Assembly: GCF_030717845.1 (NCBI RefSeq)
Contig: NZ_JAUZVZ010000002.1
Location: 1-64,000, forward strand
Direction of reading: 5' to 3'
Length of the DNA: 64,000 bases
DNA from: Alkalimonas collagenimarina
GTDB lineage: Bacteria; Pseudomonadota; Gammaproteobacteria; Enterobacterales; Alteromonadaceae
Positions 55,418 through 64,000 of the stretch are shown in pieces. The notes below the pieces were generated by a model. The model did no database searches. It had not been told where the DNA came from and saw nothing but the letters and a program-made list of their open reading frames with translations. Position numbers and translations under genes: made by a program. Numbering within the stretch: the first letter of the stretch is position 1; the number at the start of each line of letters is the position of its first letter.

Positions 55418-56161
55418 GTGTTGATTGATCATTATTTACAACAAAGTGGGCTGGTTGAATGGGCTCAGCTGAATCAGGTTGAACTCAATCACACCGAGAT
55501 TGAGCGTGAAGTTCAGTGGTTGGAACATTATCTGGATGAATGTTTAGCGACAGAGCATCAGCGCAAAGAACCATGTGAAGTGCAGTGGCAGTATGTAGTA
55601 CCCGAGCTTGGTGAGGGTGGGGCTTGTTCGTTGTTTGGTCAGTTGGCGGATGCATCTTATGATTTATCCCTGATACTTGGTGGTAAAACGACCAAAAACG
55701 AGCAGGCATTGCAGCAATTACAGCGCTTTGGCCAAGCTTTTCAGCAGCGCACTGGTATGGAGTGGTTTGGTATTTATCAAGCCCGAGCCAATACAGAGCA
55801 GCAGCCTGTCTTGGTGAAGTTGGCCTATTATGGCGCTCCATCCCGGGCTGAGTTTCCACTAACGGCAGAATTTGCCCGTTACAGCAATAACAGCAGTGTT
55901 GGTTTAACTGGTAAAGCGCGCGTGATTAATGATATTCCGGCGTATTTAGCTCGAGGTGGCGATTATTACAGTTGCGATCCTAAAGTTCAGGCGGAAGCCT
56001 GTTTGCCTCTGTTTGACCAATCAGGCAAAATAGTCGGCATTATTGATGCTGAAGCATTTCAGCAAAATGTCTTTAACCCTGCGTCCCTGGTATTGTTGGT
56101 TGCCATTTGTCTGATGGTACCCGCATTTCTGCCAGCAGCAGATCTTCCAAGCAGTGACTAA
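55418..56161 (+). CDS. GAF-domain protein, fRMsr-like
   Basis: 247 aa, GTG start with AGGGTGG upstream. The C-terminal half (~residues 105-240) resembles the GAF fold of free methionine-R-sulfoxide reductase (WFGIYQ, SCDPKVQAEACLPLFDQSGKIVGIIDAEAFQ). One Cys matches the MsrC site (SCDP), but the GxCG cysteine is absent (SSVGLTG), so reductase activity is doubtful; it may sense a small molecule. The N-terminal ~100 residues are unrecognised. It ends 16 nt before the aminotransferase gene, so the two are probably one operon. Confidence 0.75.
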   Translation: MLIDHYLQQSGLVEWAQLNQVELNHTEIEREVQWLEHYLDECLATEHQRKEPCEVQWQYVVPELGEGGACSLFGQLADASYDLSLILGGKTTKNEQALQQLQRFGQAFQQRTGMEWFGIYQARANTEQQPVLVKLAYYGAPSRAEFPLTAEFARYSNNSSVGLTGKARVINDIPAYLARGGDYYSCDPKVQAEACLPLFDQSGKIVGIIDAEAFQQNVFNPASLVLLVAICLMVPAFLPAADLPSSD

Positions 56162-56177
56162 ATACAGGTAGAGCATT

Positions 56178-57371
56178 ATGTTTTCTCAGTTACAGCCAGT
56201 GGCGACCGATCCAATTCTTGGATTGATGGCAGCGTATCAACAAGACACCAACCCCAATAAAATTGATTTGGGTGTTGGCGTTTATAAAGACGAACAAGGC
56301 CATACAGCCGTGTTGAAGTGTGTCAAAAAAGCCGAAGCGATGCGTCTGGCTAAAGAAGACAGCAAAACCTATATTGGCATGGCCGGTGATTTAGGCTTTA
56401 ACCAGCATATCGAAAAGCTTGCTTTTGGTCCTGAGCATCCGGCTTTGTTAGCGGGCCGCCTGACTACCGCTCATACCCCTGGTGGTACCGGAGCACTGCG
56501 TGTTGCGGCAGAGTTTATTAAACGGGCCAATCCCGATGCGACGATTTGGGTCACGACACCAACCTGGGCCAATCATATCTCCTTGTTTCAGGCTGCAGGG
56601 CTTAAGGTCAAAGAGTACAGCTATTACGATTACGACACCAAAGAGCTGTTGGAAGCAGAAATGTTCGCTGAGCTGGCTGAAGTGCAACCGGGCGATGTGG
56701 TGCTATTACATGCCTGCTGTCATAACCCGAGCGGTTTGGATCTGACGTTTGCGCAGTGGCAGCGTTTTACTGCCTTGGCAAAAGAGCGTGGTTTTACTCC
56801 GTTGGTGGATATGGCCTATCAGGGTTTTGGTGTGGGCTTGGATGACGATGCCGCTGGCTTACGTCATCTTGCTGCTGAAGTCGATGAAATGATCTTGTGC
56901 AGCTCTTGTTCAAAAAACTTTGGCTTGTACCGGGAGCGGATAGGAGCTTGCACCCTGATGACAGCGACTCGGGCAATCACCGAGACGTCGCGGTCTGTGC
57001 TACTCAGTGTGGTGCGCAGTATTTATTCGATGCCACCCGCTCATGGTGCTATCGTCGTCAGTCATATTCTGGATAGCCAGGAACTGACCGCTTTATGGCA
57101 CCAAGAGCTGGCCGAGATGCGTAATCGCATTAATGATTACCGTCAGTTGATCGTCGATAAATTTGCCGCCGAAGGAATTGAGCAAGATTTCAGTTTCATT
57201 ACTCGTCAGCACGGTATGTTCAGCTTTTTGGGCATTTCAAAAGAGCAGATCGAGCGCCTTAAAAGCGAGTTTAGTATTTATATGGTTGGCTCGAGCCGAG
57301 TTAGTATTGCTGGCTTGAATCACAGCAATATCGATTATTTTGCCCAGTCTGTGGCAAAAGTGTTGAAGTAG
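56178..57371 (+). CDS. Aromatic/aspartate aminotransferase (TyrB/AspC type)
   Basis: 397 aa, fold-type I PLP enzyme of subfamily I-alpha. The catalytic Lys lies in CSSCSKNFGLYRERIG. Other landmarks are KIDLGVGVYKDEQG, TPTWANH, HACCHNPSGLDLT and DMAYQGFG. It transfers the amino group between glutamate and aspartate or aromatic oxo-acids, completing Tyr and Phe synthesis from the TyrA and PheA products. tyrB and aspC cannot be separated reliably by eye, so no symbol is given. A strong terminator follows. Confidence 0.95.
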   Translation: MFSQLQPVATDPILGLMAAYQQDTNPNKIDLGVGVYKDEQGHTAVLKCVKKAEAMRLAKEDSKTYIGMAGDLGFNQHIEKLAFGPEHPALLAGRLTTAHTPGGTGALRVAAEFIKRANPDATIWVTTPTWANHISLFQAAGLKVKEYSYYDYDTKELLEAEMFAELAEVQPGDVVLLHACCHNPSGLDLTFAQWQRFTALAKERGFTPLVDMAYQGFGVGLDDDAAGLRHLAAEVDEMILCSSCSKNFGLYRERIGACTLMTATRAITETSRSVLLSVVRSIYSMPPAHGAIVVSHILDSQELTALWHQELAEMRNRINDYRQLIVDKFAAEGIEQDFSFITRQHGMFSFLGISKEQIERLKSEFSIYMVGSSRVSIAGLNHSNIDYFAQSVAKVLK

Positions 57372-57379
57372 ACGTCTAT

Positions 57380-57407
57380 AAAAAAGCAGCTAACCAGCTG
57401 CTTTTTT
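57380..57407 (+). terminator. Terminator of the aminotransferase operon
   Basis: Perfect 12-bp stem AAAAAAGCAGCT/AGCTGCTTTTTT with loop AACC, then CATTTTT. Confidence 0.88.
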
Positions 57408-57464
57408 CATTTTTTATTAAAAATACCATACACTGTACTCAGACCCATCAATGAGTAAGCTGCT

Positions 57465-57881
57465 ATGCCTTCGATTACGCAATTAATGAGCCGAAACCCT
57501 GTAAGTGTGGAGCCGGATGATAGCTTATTGGTGGTGAAAGAGATTTTTGACCAGGTGAAGTTTCACCATATTCTGGTAGTAGAAAATAATGTGTTGTTAG
57601 GCGTTATTTCCGACCGGGATTTATTTAAAGCCTTAAGCCCCAATCTGGGCACGGCCGCTGAGACCACCAAAGATTTAGCCACCTTAAAAAAGCGGGTGCA
57701 TCAGGTGATGCATCGTAAACCGGTCACCTTACCGGTGACTGCGGAGGTGATGGATGCGGTACGGGTGTTTAATCAGGACAATGTATCCTGCATTCCGGTT
57801 GTCGATCAACAGCAGCGGCCGTTAGGCATTGTGAGTTGGCGCGATATTATGCGGGCATTAGGCAAGAAAGAAGCAAAATAG
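57465..57881 (+). CDS. Two-CBS-domain protein
   Basis: 138 aa, made up almost entirely of two CBS domains: MSRNPVSVEPDDSLLVVKEIF...LGVISDRDLFKAL and MHRKPVTLPVTAEVMDAVRVF...LGIVSWRDIMRAL. CBS pairs bind adenine nucleotides and act as energy sensors, but the partner here is unknown. Small stand-alone CBS proteins of this size are common in gammaproteobacteria. It converges on ettA. Confidence 0.9.
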   Translation: MPSITQLMSRNPVSVEPDDSLLVVKEIFDQVKFHHILVVENNVLLGVISDRDLFKALSPNLGTAAETTKDLATLKKRVHQVMHRKPVTLPVTAEVMDAVRVFNQDNVSCIPVVDQQQRPLGIVSWRDIMRALGKKEAK

Positions 57882-57950
57882 TAGTGTTATCTACGGAAGC
57901 ACTGTGCGGCCATAGCAGCCAACACAGTGCATTATCCAATAAAATAGCCG

Positions 57951-59612
57951 TTAGATTTTCTTGTATTTAATGCGATGCGGTTCCAGCGCCTGAGCTCCTA
58001 AAGTTTCTTTGATCCAAGCCTCGTAATCCGAGTAGTTGCCTTCAAAGAAATTGATCTGGCCTTCATCGCGGTAATCCAGAATATGGGTCGCAATGCGATC
58101 GAGGAACCAGCGGTCATGCGAGATCACCATGGCGCAGCCTGGGAAATCGAGCAGGGCATTTTCCAGTGCCCGTAGGGTTTCCACATCCAAATCGTTGGTT
58201 GGCTCATCCAGCAGCAACATATTGCCGCCAGCACGCAGCAGTTTGGCCAGATGCACCCGGTTGCGTTCACCGCCGGATAAATCACCGATAAATTTCTGCT
58301 GGTCATTGCCTTTAAAGTTAAAGCGGCCAACATAAGCCCGGCTTGGCAGTTGCACAGTACCGACCTGTAAAATATCCTGACCGTCTGAAATCTCCTGCCA
58401 AACGGTATTTTTCGCGTTCATGCTGTCACGGAACTGCTCAACGGAAGCCAGTTGCACGGTATCACCGACACTAATGCTGCCTGAGTCAGGTTGCTCACTT
58501 CCACTGATCATTTTAAATAAGGTGGATTTACCAGCACCGTTCGGGCCGATAATACCCACAATAGCGCCTTTAGGAATGCTGAAGCTTAAATCATCAATCA
58601 GCAGTTTATCGCCAAAGCTTTTGCGTAAATGCTCCACTTCCAACACCTTATCGCCCAAACGCGGCCCAGGCGGAATAAACAGCTCGTTGGTTTCATTACG
58701 CTTTTGAAAATCAGAATTTTGCAGTTCTTCAAAGCGTGACATCCGGGCTTTACTCTTAGCATGGCGGCCTTTTGGATTGGTACGCACCCACTCAAGCTCT
58801 TGCTTAATGGAGCGCTGACGGGCATGCTCCGTTTTTTCTTCCTGCGCCAAGCGAGCTTCTTTTTGCTCCAGCCAGGAGGAGTAATTGCCTTCCCACGGAA
58901 TACCATAACCACGGTCGAGTTCCAGGATCCAGCCTGCGACATTATCCAGAAAGTAGCGATCGTGGGTAATGGCGACCACAGTGCCAGGGTAATCGTGCAG
59001 AAAGCGTTCCAGCCAGGCAACCGACTCGGCATCCAGGTGGTTGGTTGGCTCATCGAGCAGTAGCATATCTGGCCGCTCCAGCAGCAAACGACAAATAGCC
59101 ACCCGGCGGCGTTCACCACCGGATAAATGTTCAATGCTGGCATCCCAGGCTGGTAAACGTAACGCATCAGCGGCTCGCTCCAGCGTGTTCTCCAGATTGT
59201 GGCCATCTTTGGCCTGGATCAGTGCTTCCAGTTCACCTTGTTCTTTCGCTAAGGCGTCAAAATCGGCGTTTTCTTCAGCATACGCAGCGTAGACTTCGTC
59301 CAGCCGGGTGAACGCTTGTTTTACATCAGCCACCGCTTCTTCGACAATTTCACGCACGGTTTTGCTGGTATCCAGCACCGGCTCTTGCGGCAGGTAGCCA
59401 ATTTTGGTGCCTGCTAAAGGGCGGGCTTCGCCTTCAAACTCTTGATCTACTCCCGCCATAATGCGCAGTAAAGTTGATTTACCAGCACCATTTAAACCCA
59501 GCACACCAATCTTGGCGCCAGGGAAAAAGGACAGGGAAATATCTTTTAAAATGGTTTTCTTCGGCGGGACGACTTTCGAGACCCGGTGCATGCTGTAAAT
59601 ATATTGTGCCAT
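57951..59612 (-). CDS. ettA: Energy-dependent translational throttle protein EttA (ABC-F)
   Basis: 553 aa from the ATG at 59612 with GGA upstream; a longer in-frame reading to 59693 is rejected because E. coli EttA starts at the matching MAQ. Two ABC ATPase domains: GLNGAGKST with LSGGERRRVA and LLLDEPTNHLD, and GPNGAGKST with LSGGERNRVH and LLLDEPTNDLD. The linker (P-site tRNA interaction motif) lies ~residues 240-300. EttA binds the ribosomal E site and gates entry into elongation according to ATP/ADP. No membrane segments. Confidence 0.98.
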   Translation of the reverse strand: MAQYIYSMHRVSKVVPPKKTILKDISLSFFPGAKIGVLGLNGAGKSTLLRIMAGVDQEFEGEARPLAGTKIGYLPQEPVLDTSKTVREIVEEAVADVKQAFTRLDEVYAAYAEENADFDALAKEQGELEALIQAKDGHNLENTLERAADALRLPAWDASIEHLSGGERRRVAICRLLLERPDMLLLDEPTNHLDAESVAWLERFLHDYPGTVVAITHDRYFLDNVAGWILELDRGYGIPWEGNYSSWLEQKEARLAQEEKTEHARQRSIKQELEWVRTNPKGRHAKSKARMSRFEELQNSDFQKRNETNELFIPPGPRLGDKVLEVEHLRKSFGDKLLIDDLSFSIPKGAIVGIIGPNGAGKSTLFKMISGSEQPDSGSISVGDTVQLASVEQFRDSMNAKNTVWQEISDGQDILQVGTVQLPSRAYVGRFNFKGNDQQKFIGDLSGGERNRVHLAKLLRAGGNMLLLDEPTNDLDVETLRALENALLDFPGCAMVISHDRWFLDRIATHILDYRDEGQINFFEGNYSDYEAWIKETLGAQALEPHRIKYKKI

Positions 59613-59771
59613 GAGATCCACTTCATTGATTGCAATGGCTGAATTGTACGTGATTTCGCTGCAGCCGTGAAGTCGACTCAAGCATGCAATCAACGATGGA
59701 TAAAAAGTAGCGCATTAGGCACCATATCTGTTCTAATAGTCGTACATTTATTGGCAAGTAGTGAGTCTCCC

Positions 59772-60125
59772 ATGACCGATGTGATCCATGATCCTCAGTA
59801 TCAGAAATTTGTAGAAGAAGCGAAAACGACCGCCGTGGTCTGGGCTTTAGCCGAAGGTGAAGACTTGTTGGTGGTCGAATCGGTGGAGTTTGAAGAAACC
59901 GATGTGATCCCATTTTGGTCAACAGAAGCCGATGCGCAAAAGCAATGCAGTGATGAGTGGGCTGCCTATAAACCGGAAGCGATCCCGCTGGATGTGTTTT
60001 GCGATGGCTGGTTAAAAGAGATGTATGACGACGGATTATTGATCGGTACCAACTGGGATGATGAACTGAATGGGCCAGAAGTTGAGCCGAAAGTTTTGCT
60101 CACCGCCTTGCGTCGGGTACAATAG
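59772..60125 (+). CDS. DUF2750-family protein
   Basis: 117 aa from the ATG at 59772; a longer reading to 59667 is rejected because it adds an unrelated N-terminus. Strongly acidic, soluble. VVWALAEGEDLLVVES, IPFWSTEADAQKQCSDEWAAYKPEAIPLDVFCDGWLKEMYDDGLLIGTNW is the DUF2750 core pattern. Function unknown. The RBS is weak. Divergent from ettA by 159 nt. Confidence 0.85.
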   Translation: MTDVIHDPQYQKFVEEAKTTAVVWALAEGEDLLVVESVEFEETDVIPFWSTEADAQKQCSDEWAAYKPEAIPLDVFCDGWLKEMYDDGLLIGTNWDDELNGPEVEPKVLLTALRRVQ

Positions 60126-60182
60126 CTGCTTGGTATGAGTGGTTTGGTTTGGATTTTTTTGAACTAAAGCATCTATACTGCT

Positions 60183-60206
60183 GTATAAAGTGAAACTGCT
60201 TTATAC
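60183..60206. repeat. Inverted repeat upstream of folE
   Basis: GTATAAAG (60183-60190) and CTTTATAC (60199-60206) form a perfect 8-bp inverted repeat with an 8-nt spacer, about 37 nt before the folE ATG and overlapping a TATAAA -10-like element. It may be an operator or RNA hairpin. Confidence 0.4.
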
Positions 60207-60242
60207 CGCCATAAAGCGTAGCACTCATTGTCTGGAATTTGT

Positions 60243-60890
60243 ATGTTATCTGAAGAAGCGATCCGCGTTCGTAGCGCCCTGGAAGCCAAAGGGTTAGAAA
60301 CTCCCATGCTGGAAACGGGACTATCCCGCGATGAAAAGTACAGCAAAATTTCTGCTTTGATGGCAGAAGTTGTCCAGACACTTGGGCTGGATTTAACTGA
60401 TGACAGTCTGGCAGAAACACCGCATCGCATCGCTAAAATGTATGTCGATGAAATCTTCTCTGGCTTGGATTATCAGAAATTTCCCAAAGTGACGCAAATT
60501 GACAACAAAATGAATGTCAAAGAGATGGTCAAGGTGCGGGATATCAGCTTTTCCAGTACTTGTGAACATCATTTTGTCACCATCGATGGTTCAGCAACCG
60601 TTGCTTATATCCCGGAGAGTCGGGTTATCGGCTTGTCTAAAATTAATCGTATCGTTCGTTTCTTTGCGCAACGCCCACAGGTGCAGGAGCGGATGACAGA
60701 GCAGGTGTTGGTAGCATTGCAAACACTGCTTGAAACCGACAATGTAGCAGTCTGTATTGAAGCGGTGCATTATTGCGTGAAAGCGCGTGGTGTCATGGAT
60801 GTGAATTCAAAGACCCAAACCACAGCTTTAGGTGGCAGCTTTAAAGACGATGGCCGAACCCGAGCCGAGTTTTTTTCCCGTTTTGCTTGA
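60243..60890 (+). CDS. folE: GTP cyclohydrolase I
   Basis: 215 aa from the ATG at 60243; a TTG at 60228 is an alternative start. It converts GTP to 7,8-dihydroneopterin triphosphate, the first step of folate synthesis. Zinc ligands are Cys and His in CEHHF and Cys in HYCVKARGV. Other blocks: [25 protein letters not shown] and [25 protein letters not shown], nearly as in E. coli FolE. A terminator lies shortly after. Confidence 0.98.
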   Translation: MLSEEAIRVRSALEAKGLETPMLETGLSRDEKYSKISALMAEVVQTLGLDLTDDSLAETPHRIAKMYVDEIFSGLDYQKFPKVTQIDNKMNVKEMVKVRDISFSSTCEHHFVTIDGSATVAYIPESRVIGLSKINRIVRFFAQRPQVQERMTEQVLVALQTLLETDNVAVCIEAVHYCVKARGVMDVNSKTQTTALGGSFKDDGRTRAEFFSRFA

Positions 60891-60904
60891 TGGCGTGATG
60901 GTTT

Positions 60905-60937
60905 AAAAAAAGCGGACCTCAACGGTCCGTTTTTTTA
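60905..60937. terminator. Bidirectional terminator between folE and the CHASE GGDEF-EAL gene
   Basis: CGGACC/GGTCCG stem, loop TCAAC, with A7 on the left and T7 on the right. It overlaps the stop codon of the leftward gene. Confidence 0.82.
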
Positions 60938-63916
60938 TGGAATGGCTTGAGGTGTCAGGTGCTGCTGCAAAAAATCGGTAGCACTTTCAGCCAACATGGG
61001 GCGACCATAATGATATCCCTGTATATCATCACACCCAAGCGTGGCCAGTAACTGCTGGTGCTCGGCCGTTTCAACGCCTTCAGCAATTGTTTTCAAGCCT
61101 AAGCTTTGTGCCATACGAATGATGGCTGTGACAATGGCTAAATCGTCTTTGTCGGTCAGTAAGTCACGAACAAAGGATTGATCAATCTTTAGCTTATTCA
61201 ACTTGAATCTTTTCAAATAACTTAATGAAGAATAGCCCGTACCGAAATCATCAATAGCGACCCGCATGCCTAATTGCCGCATGGCCTGAATGGTTTTAAT
61301 CGCTTGCTCAGCATCTTCAACCATGGCACTTTCGGTAATTTCAAGTTCAATACTGCTGGGATCGAGTCGAGCTAATTGCAGATGAGCTTGAATGATATCC
61401 AGTAAATCGGTTTGCTTAAATTGTATTGGGGACAGATTAATTGCCATCACTAAGGAATTAAACCCGGCCTGATGCCATAATTTTTGTTGTTGAATGGCGC
61501 TTATCAAAACCCACTCCCCAATGCTTTGCATCATCCCCGCCTGTTCTGCCAGAGGAATAAATTCTGCTGGTGATATAAATCCGAGTTCAGGGTGTTGCCA
61601 GCGTAGCAGTGCTTCGAATCCGGTAAGCTGTTGCTGATGCAAACTGTACTGTGGCTGATACACTAAATGCAGCTGGTTACGTTCGATGGCAAAGCGTAAA
61701 GCATTTTCTAATTGTAAACTGCGATTGAATTGACTTTGCATGTCTGGAGTGAAAAAGCAGTAATCGTTTCGGCCGCCTTCTTTCGCCTTAAACATAGCAA
61801 TATCTGCATGTTTATACAGCTCATGAAAATTTTGTCCATCCATTGGATAGATCGCAATGCCAATAGAGGCTGATAGAGTAAGGGTTTCATTTGCCACAAA
61901 GTAAGGATTGAGCAATTGCTGCAACACTTTCTCTGCCAGACGGCCTGCAGAGTCCTGATTGGTATCCGGCAGTAGTAACATAAACTCATCGCTGCTCAGA
62001 CGGCAAAGGGTATCTGCGCTCTGACAGTGTTTTTTAAGACGTTGAGCAACTTGAACCAAGACGTCATCACCGGCACTATGCCCGAGCGTATCATTGATTT
62101 TTTTAAAGCGGTCAAGGTCGATAAATAAAACTGCCAACTGCGTTTTCAGCTTTTTTGCATGTTGGATAGCTTGTTCGGTTCGGTCGAGCAACAGAGTCCG
62201 GTTTGGTAGCTGGGTAAGTGGATCAAAGTGAGCCAGAAAATCCAGTTTCCTTTGATCATCTTTGTAGGTGGTGATATCGCTAAATAAAGCAACATAGTGG
62301 GTAAGCTGGCCCCGCGCATCGCGGATCTCTGTAATGGTGAGCCATTCTGGTAACATGCTGCCATTTTTACGTCGGTTCCAAATTTCACCTTGCCAGTAGC
62401 CATGGCGCTGAATGGATAGCTGCATGCTTTGATAAAAGCTGGCGTCGTGTTTGCCAGAGGAAAGAACGCTGGGTTTTTTCCCAATAACTTCGTCGGCTTG
62501 ATAACCGGTAATATCGCTAAATGCTTTATTAATACTTAGTATTTTTTGCTCTGGATCGGTGATTAGCATACCTTCTGAGCTTTGTTCAAACAGTTGCTCA
62601 AGCAATTGTAGCTTAAGTTCTGCTTGCTTCTGTGCGGTGATATCAATGTGAGTGCCGACAGTGATATCACCTGGCTCACCGAGCTCATTTAACAGCGTTC
62701 TTCCACGTGATAAGATCCATAGCCAGCTGCCATTGGCATGTTGCATGCGAAACTGAACTTCATACATACCATCAGGCTGCGCTAAGTAGTTGAGAAAAGC
62801 CTGACTCGCATTGGCTTTATCGTCCGGATGCAAGAAATGAAGCCATACCTCTGCCAAATTGTCCTGGCCCGTTTGATCGTAATCTTTACTATCGCGGCCT
62901 AACATACTGAAATACTCAGGACTACATTGCAGAGTATTTTGCTTTTTATGGTATTCCCAAGATCCTGTGTTCGTGGCCTTGATAAAAGAGTGATACCGTT
63001 TTAAAGCTTGGTTAAGCTCGGATGTTCGCTCTGCTACCTGAACGGTCAGTTTCCCACGCTGACTGCGGAGCAGCAAAAATAATAAAGCAAAACTATACAG
63101 CATCAGGCTGCTGATGATCCCCAGCGACATTTCAAGCCAGAGTGCTGAGTGATGGTACCACCGACTTCGATGGCTAAGTTGCAGCATCCAAGGGTTGTGA
63201 GGAAGGGAGAAGATAAACTCAGGTGCATGATCGAGAACGGCCCCACTGTTACTGATCTGTTGCAGCTGGTCTTGTTCTGCTCGCATTAGCCGATAGTGAT
63301 ACTGGTTAGGCGGGAAAAACTCGCTAACGATATCGTTAAGTAGGGGCTCCAACTGCAAAGTGACATTGATAAACCCCCAGAATTCATTGCCATTCGGTGT
63401 CGGAGTGGGCAGATACAGTGGTAAGCGGCCTATTACCCCCATACCGCCCTGAACAAGAGGGAATGGACCATTGACTCGCAGCGCCTTTGCTTCTTTAGCT
63501 CGCCTCGCCTCTTTCGCCTGTTGTGGGTGACTAAACATGTCAAAACCGAGCAAGCTTTCATTGCCGGTTAGTGGAAAGACTGCACTGACCTGGCCATCCG
63601 GTGCCAGCGAAATAGCATGAATATCGGGATAAAACTGCAGTAGCTCTGCAGCGTATTGATTGAAGTCGACAGTGAGCTCTTGCGGCTGTTTGAGGCCAGC
63701 TGCGATAGCATAAGCGGCCGTAAAGTTTCGCTCCAACCGTAATTGCAACTGAGCAAAAAAAGCCTGAGCAGCCTGTTGAAGCGCTACGTCTTGTTGCTGC
63801 TGTCGATGGCTATCCAGATAGTAAACAAAGGCTGCGTTAAGCAGCAATCCGAGCCCTAAAATACTCAGTGCAAGTGGATGAAACTTGTTGTTCAACAACT
63901 CAGTCAAGGTTTTCAT
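60935..63916 (-). CDS. CHASE-PAS-PAS-GGDEF-EAL protein with degenerate GGDEF
   Basis: 993 aa. TM1 (~15-34) and TM2 (~258-285) enclose a CHASE-type periplasmic sensor (LGFDMFSHPQQAKEARRAKE). Two PAS domains follow (~310-430, ~440-555). The cyclase site reads SSDEF (641-645) instead of GGDEF, so cyclase activity is doubtful. The EAL domain has EAL (768-770), EITES, DDFGTGYSSLSYLK and KIDQSFV, so it is predicted to be a c-di-GMP phosphodiesterase. Its upstream promoter is near the window edge. Confidence 0.96.
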   Translation of the reverse strand: MKTLTELLNNKFHPLALSILGLGLLLNAAFVYYLDSHRQQQQDVALQQAAQAFFAQLQLRLERNFTAAYAIAAGLKQPQELTVDFNQYAAELLQFYPDIHAISLAPDGQVSAVFPLTGNESLLGFDMFSHPQQAKEARRAKEAKALRVNGPFPLVQGGMGVIGRLPLYLPTPTPNGNEFWGFINVTLQLEPLLNDIVSEFFPPNQYHYRLMRAEQDQLQQISNSGAVLDHAPEFIFSLPHNPWMLQLSHRSRWYHHSALWLEMSLGIISSLMLYSFALLFLLLRSQRGKLTVQVAERTSELNQALKRYHSFIKATNTGSWEYHKKQNTLQCSPEYFSMLGRDSKDYDQTGQDNLAEVWLHFLHPDDKANASQAFLNYLAQPDGMYEVQFRMQHANGSWLWILSRGRTLLNELGEPGDITVGTHIDITAQKQAELKLQLLEQLFEQSSEGMLITDPEQKILSINKAFSDITGYQADEVIGKKPSVLSSGKHDASFYQSMQLSIQRHGYWQGEIWNRRKNGSMLPEWLTITEIRDARGQLTHYVALFSDITTYKDDQRKLDFLAHFDPLTQLPNRTLLLDRTEQAIQHAKKLKTQLAVLFIDLDRFKKINDTLGHSAGDDVLVQVAQRLKKHCQSADTLCRLSSDEFMLLLPDTNQDSAGRLAEKVLQQLLNPYFVANETLTLSASIGIAIYPMDGQNFHELYKHADIAMFKAKEGGRNDYCFFTPDMQSQFNRSLQLENALRFAIERNQLHLVYQPQYSLHQQQLTGFEALLRWQHPELGFISPAEFIPLAEQAGMMQSIGEWVLISAIQQQKLWHQAGFNSLVMAINLSPIQFKQTDLLDIIQAHLQLARLDPSSIELEITESAMVEDAEQAIKTIQAMRQLGMRVAIDDFGTGYSSLSYLKRFKLNKLKIDQSFVRDLLTDKDDLAIVTAIIRMAQSLGLKTIAEGVETAEHQQLLATLGCDDIQGYHYGRPMLAESATDFLQQHLTPQAIP

Positions 63917-64000
63917 AGGGCGGTTATTGAGCCTTTAAATAGGATGATTGCACTAATTTAGGTTGCTATCTAATTGTTTTTAAAAATATTCTAGCCTCTA

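Noticed and set aside
57902-57935. CACTGTG...CACAGTG pairing between the CBS gene and ettA
   Set aside because: The loop is about 16 nt and no T-run follows, so it is weak as a terminator.
58598-59206. 202-aa frame inside ettA on the same strand
   Set aside because: Out of frame with a strongly conserved gene and Trp/Cys-rich; not a plausible protein.
1-64000. CRISPR arrays, transposases, prophage genes and rRNA
   Set aside because: None was seen: no regularly spaced direct repeats and no transposase, integrase or rRNA-like sequence.

Overview
This window is chromosomal DNA of a gammaproteobacterium, most likely of the order Alteromonadales (Rheinheimera/Alishewanella-like). I infer this from protein resemblance, from an Escherichia coli-like housekeeping gene order, and from accessory families typical of that order (DUF3718, DUF2750, a long PilZ protein next to radA, S9 peptidases, a paired amidohydrolase operon). 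Genes are dense on both strands. I see no rRNA, insertion sequence, phage, integron or CRISPR array, and one tRNA (tRNA-Trp).

Layout. 0-2.1 kb: secreted S9 peptidase. 2.2-17.8 kb: a block matching the E. coli 99-min region: tRNA-Trp, holD-rimI, prfC, argS-pdxH-TatD-type DNase, ytjB/serB, an alpha/beta hydrolase, a two-PilZ-domain protein and radA. An SbtA-like bicarbonate permease, a cation-efflux protein and a LysR regulator sit inside it. 17.8-41.7 kb: a block matching the E. coli 58-min region: bamD/rluD-pgeF-clpB, pssA, gshA, a lytic-transglycosylase-like lipoprotein, yfjD-ypjD/ffh, rpsP-rimM-trmD-rplS, a J-domain protein, aroF-tyrA and pheA. Between tyrA and pheA lie a LOG-family protein, a Na/Pi cotransporter, a beta-CASP RNase-like protein and a DUF3718 protein. 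41.7-64 kb: a more accessory stretch with penicillin acylase, cytochrome b and cytochrome c', two large GGDEF-EAL proteins, an amidohydrolase pair, a PEP-CTERM-like surface protein, a tandem-receiver regulator, yciH, a GAF protein with an aromatic aminotransferase, a CBS protein, ettA, a DUF2750 protein and folE.

How the genes connect. Aromatic amino acid synthesis is represented by aroF-tyrA (TyrR-like boxes upstream), pheA (a 20-residue Phe-rich leader peptide and classic attenuator) and a tyrB/aspC-type aminotransferase. Translation is heavily represented (rpsP operon, prfC, argS, rimI, rluD, ettA, yciH, ffh). Cyclic di-GMP is a recurring theme: two GGDEF-EAL enzymes, a protein with two complete PilZ motifs, and, most notably, a c-di-GMP-I (GEMM-I) riboswitch directly downstream of a promoter and upstream of a small secreted DUF3718 protein of unknown function. 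That riboswitch-DUF3718 unit is the best candidate for an undescribed regulatory system here. Other items worth a look are the amidohydrolase operon whose extra modules have lost their metal ligands, an orphan leftward terminator after gshA, and a terminator-like hairpin at the 5' end of the rpsP leader.
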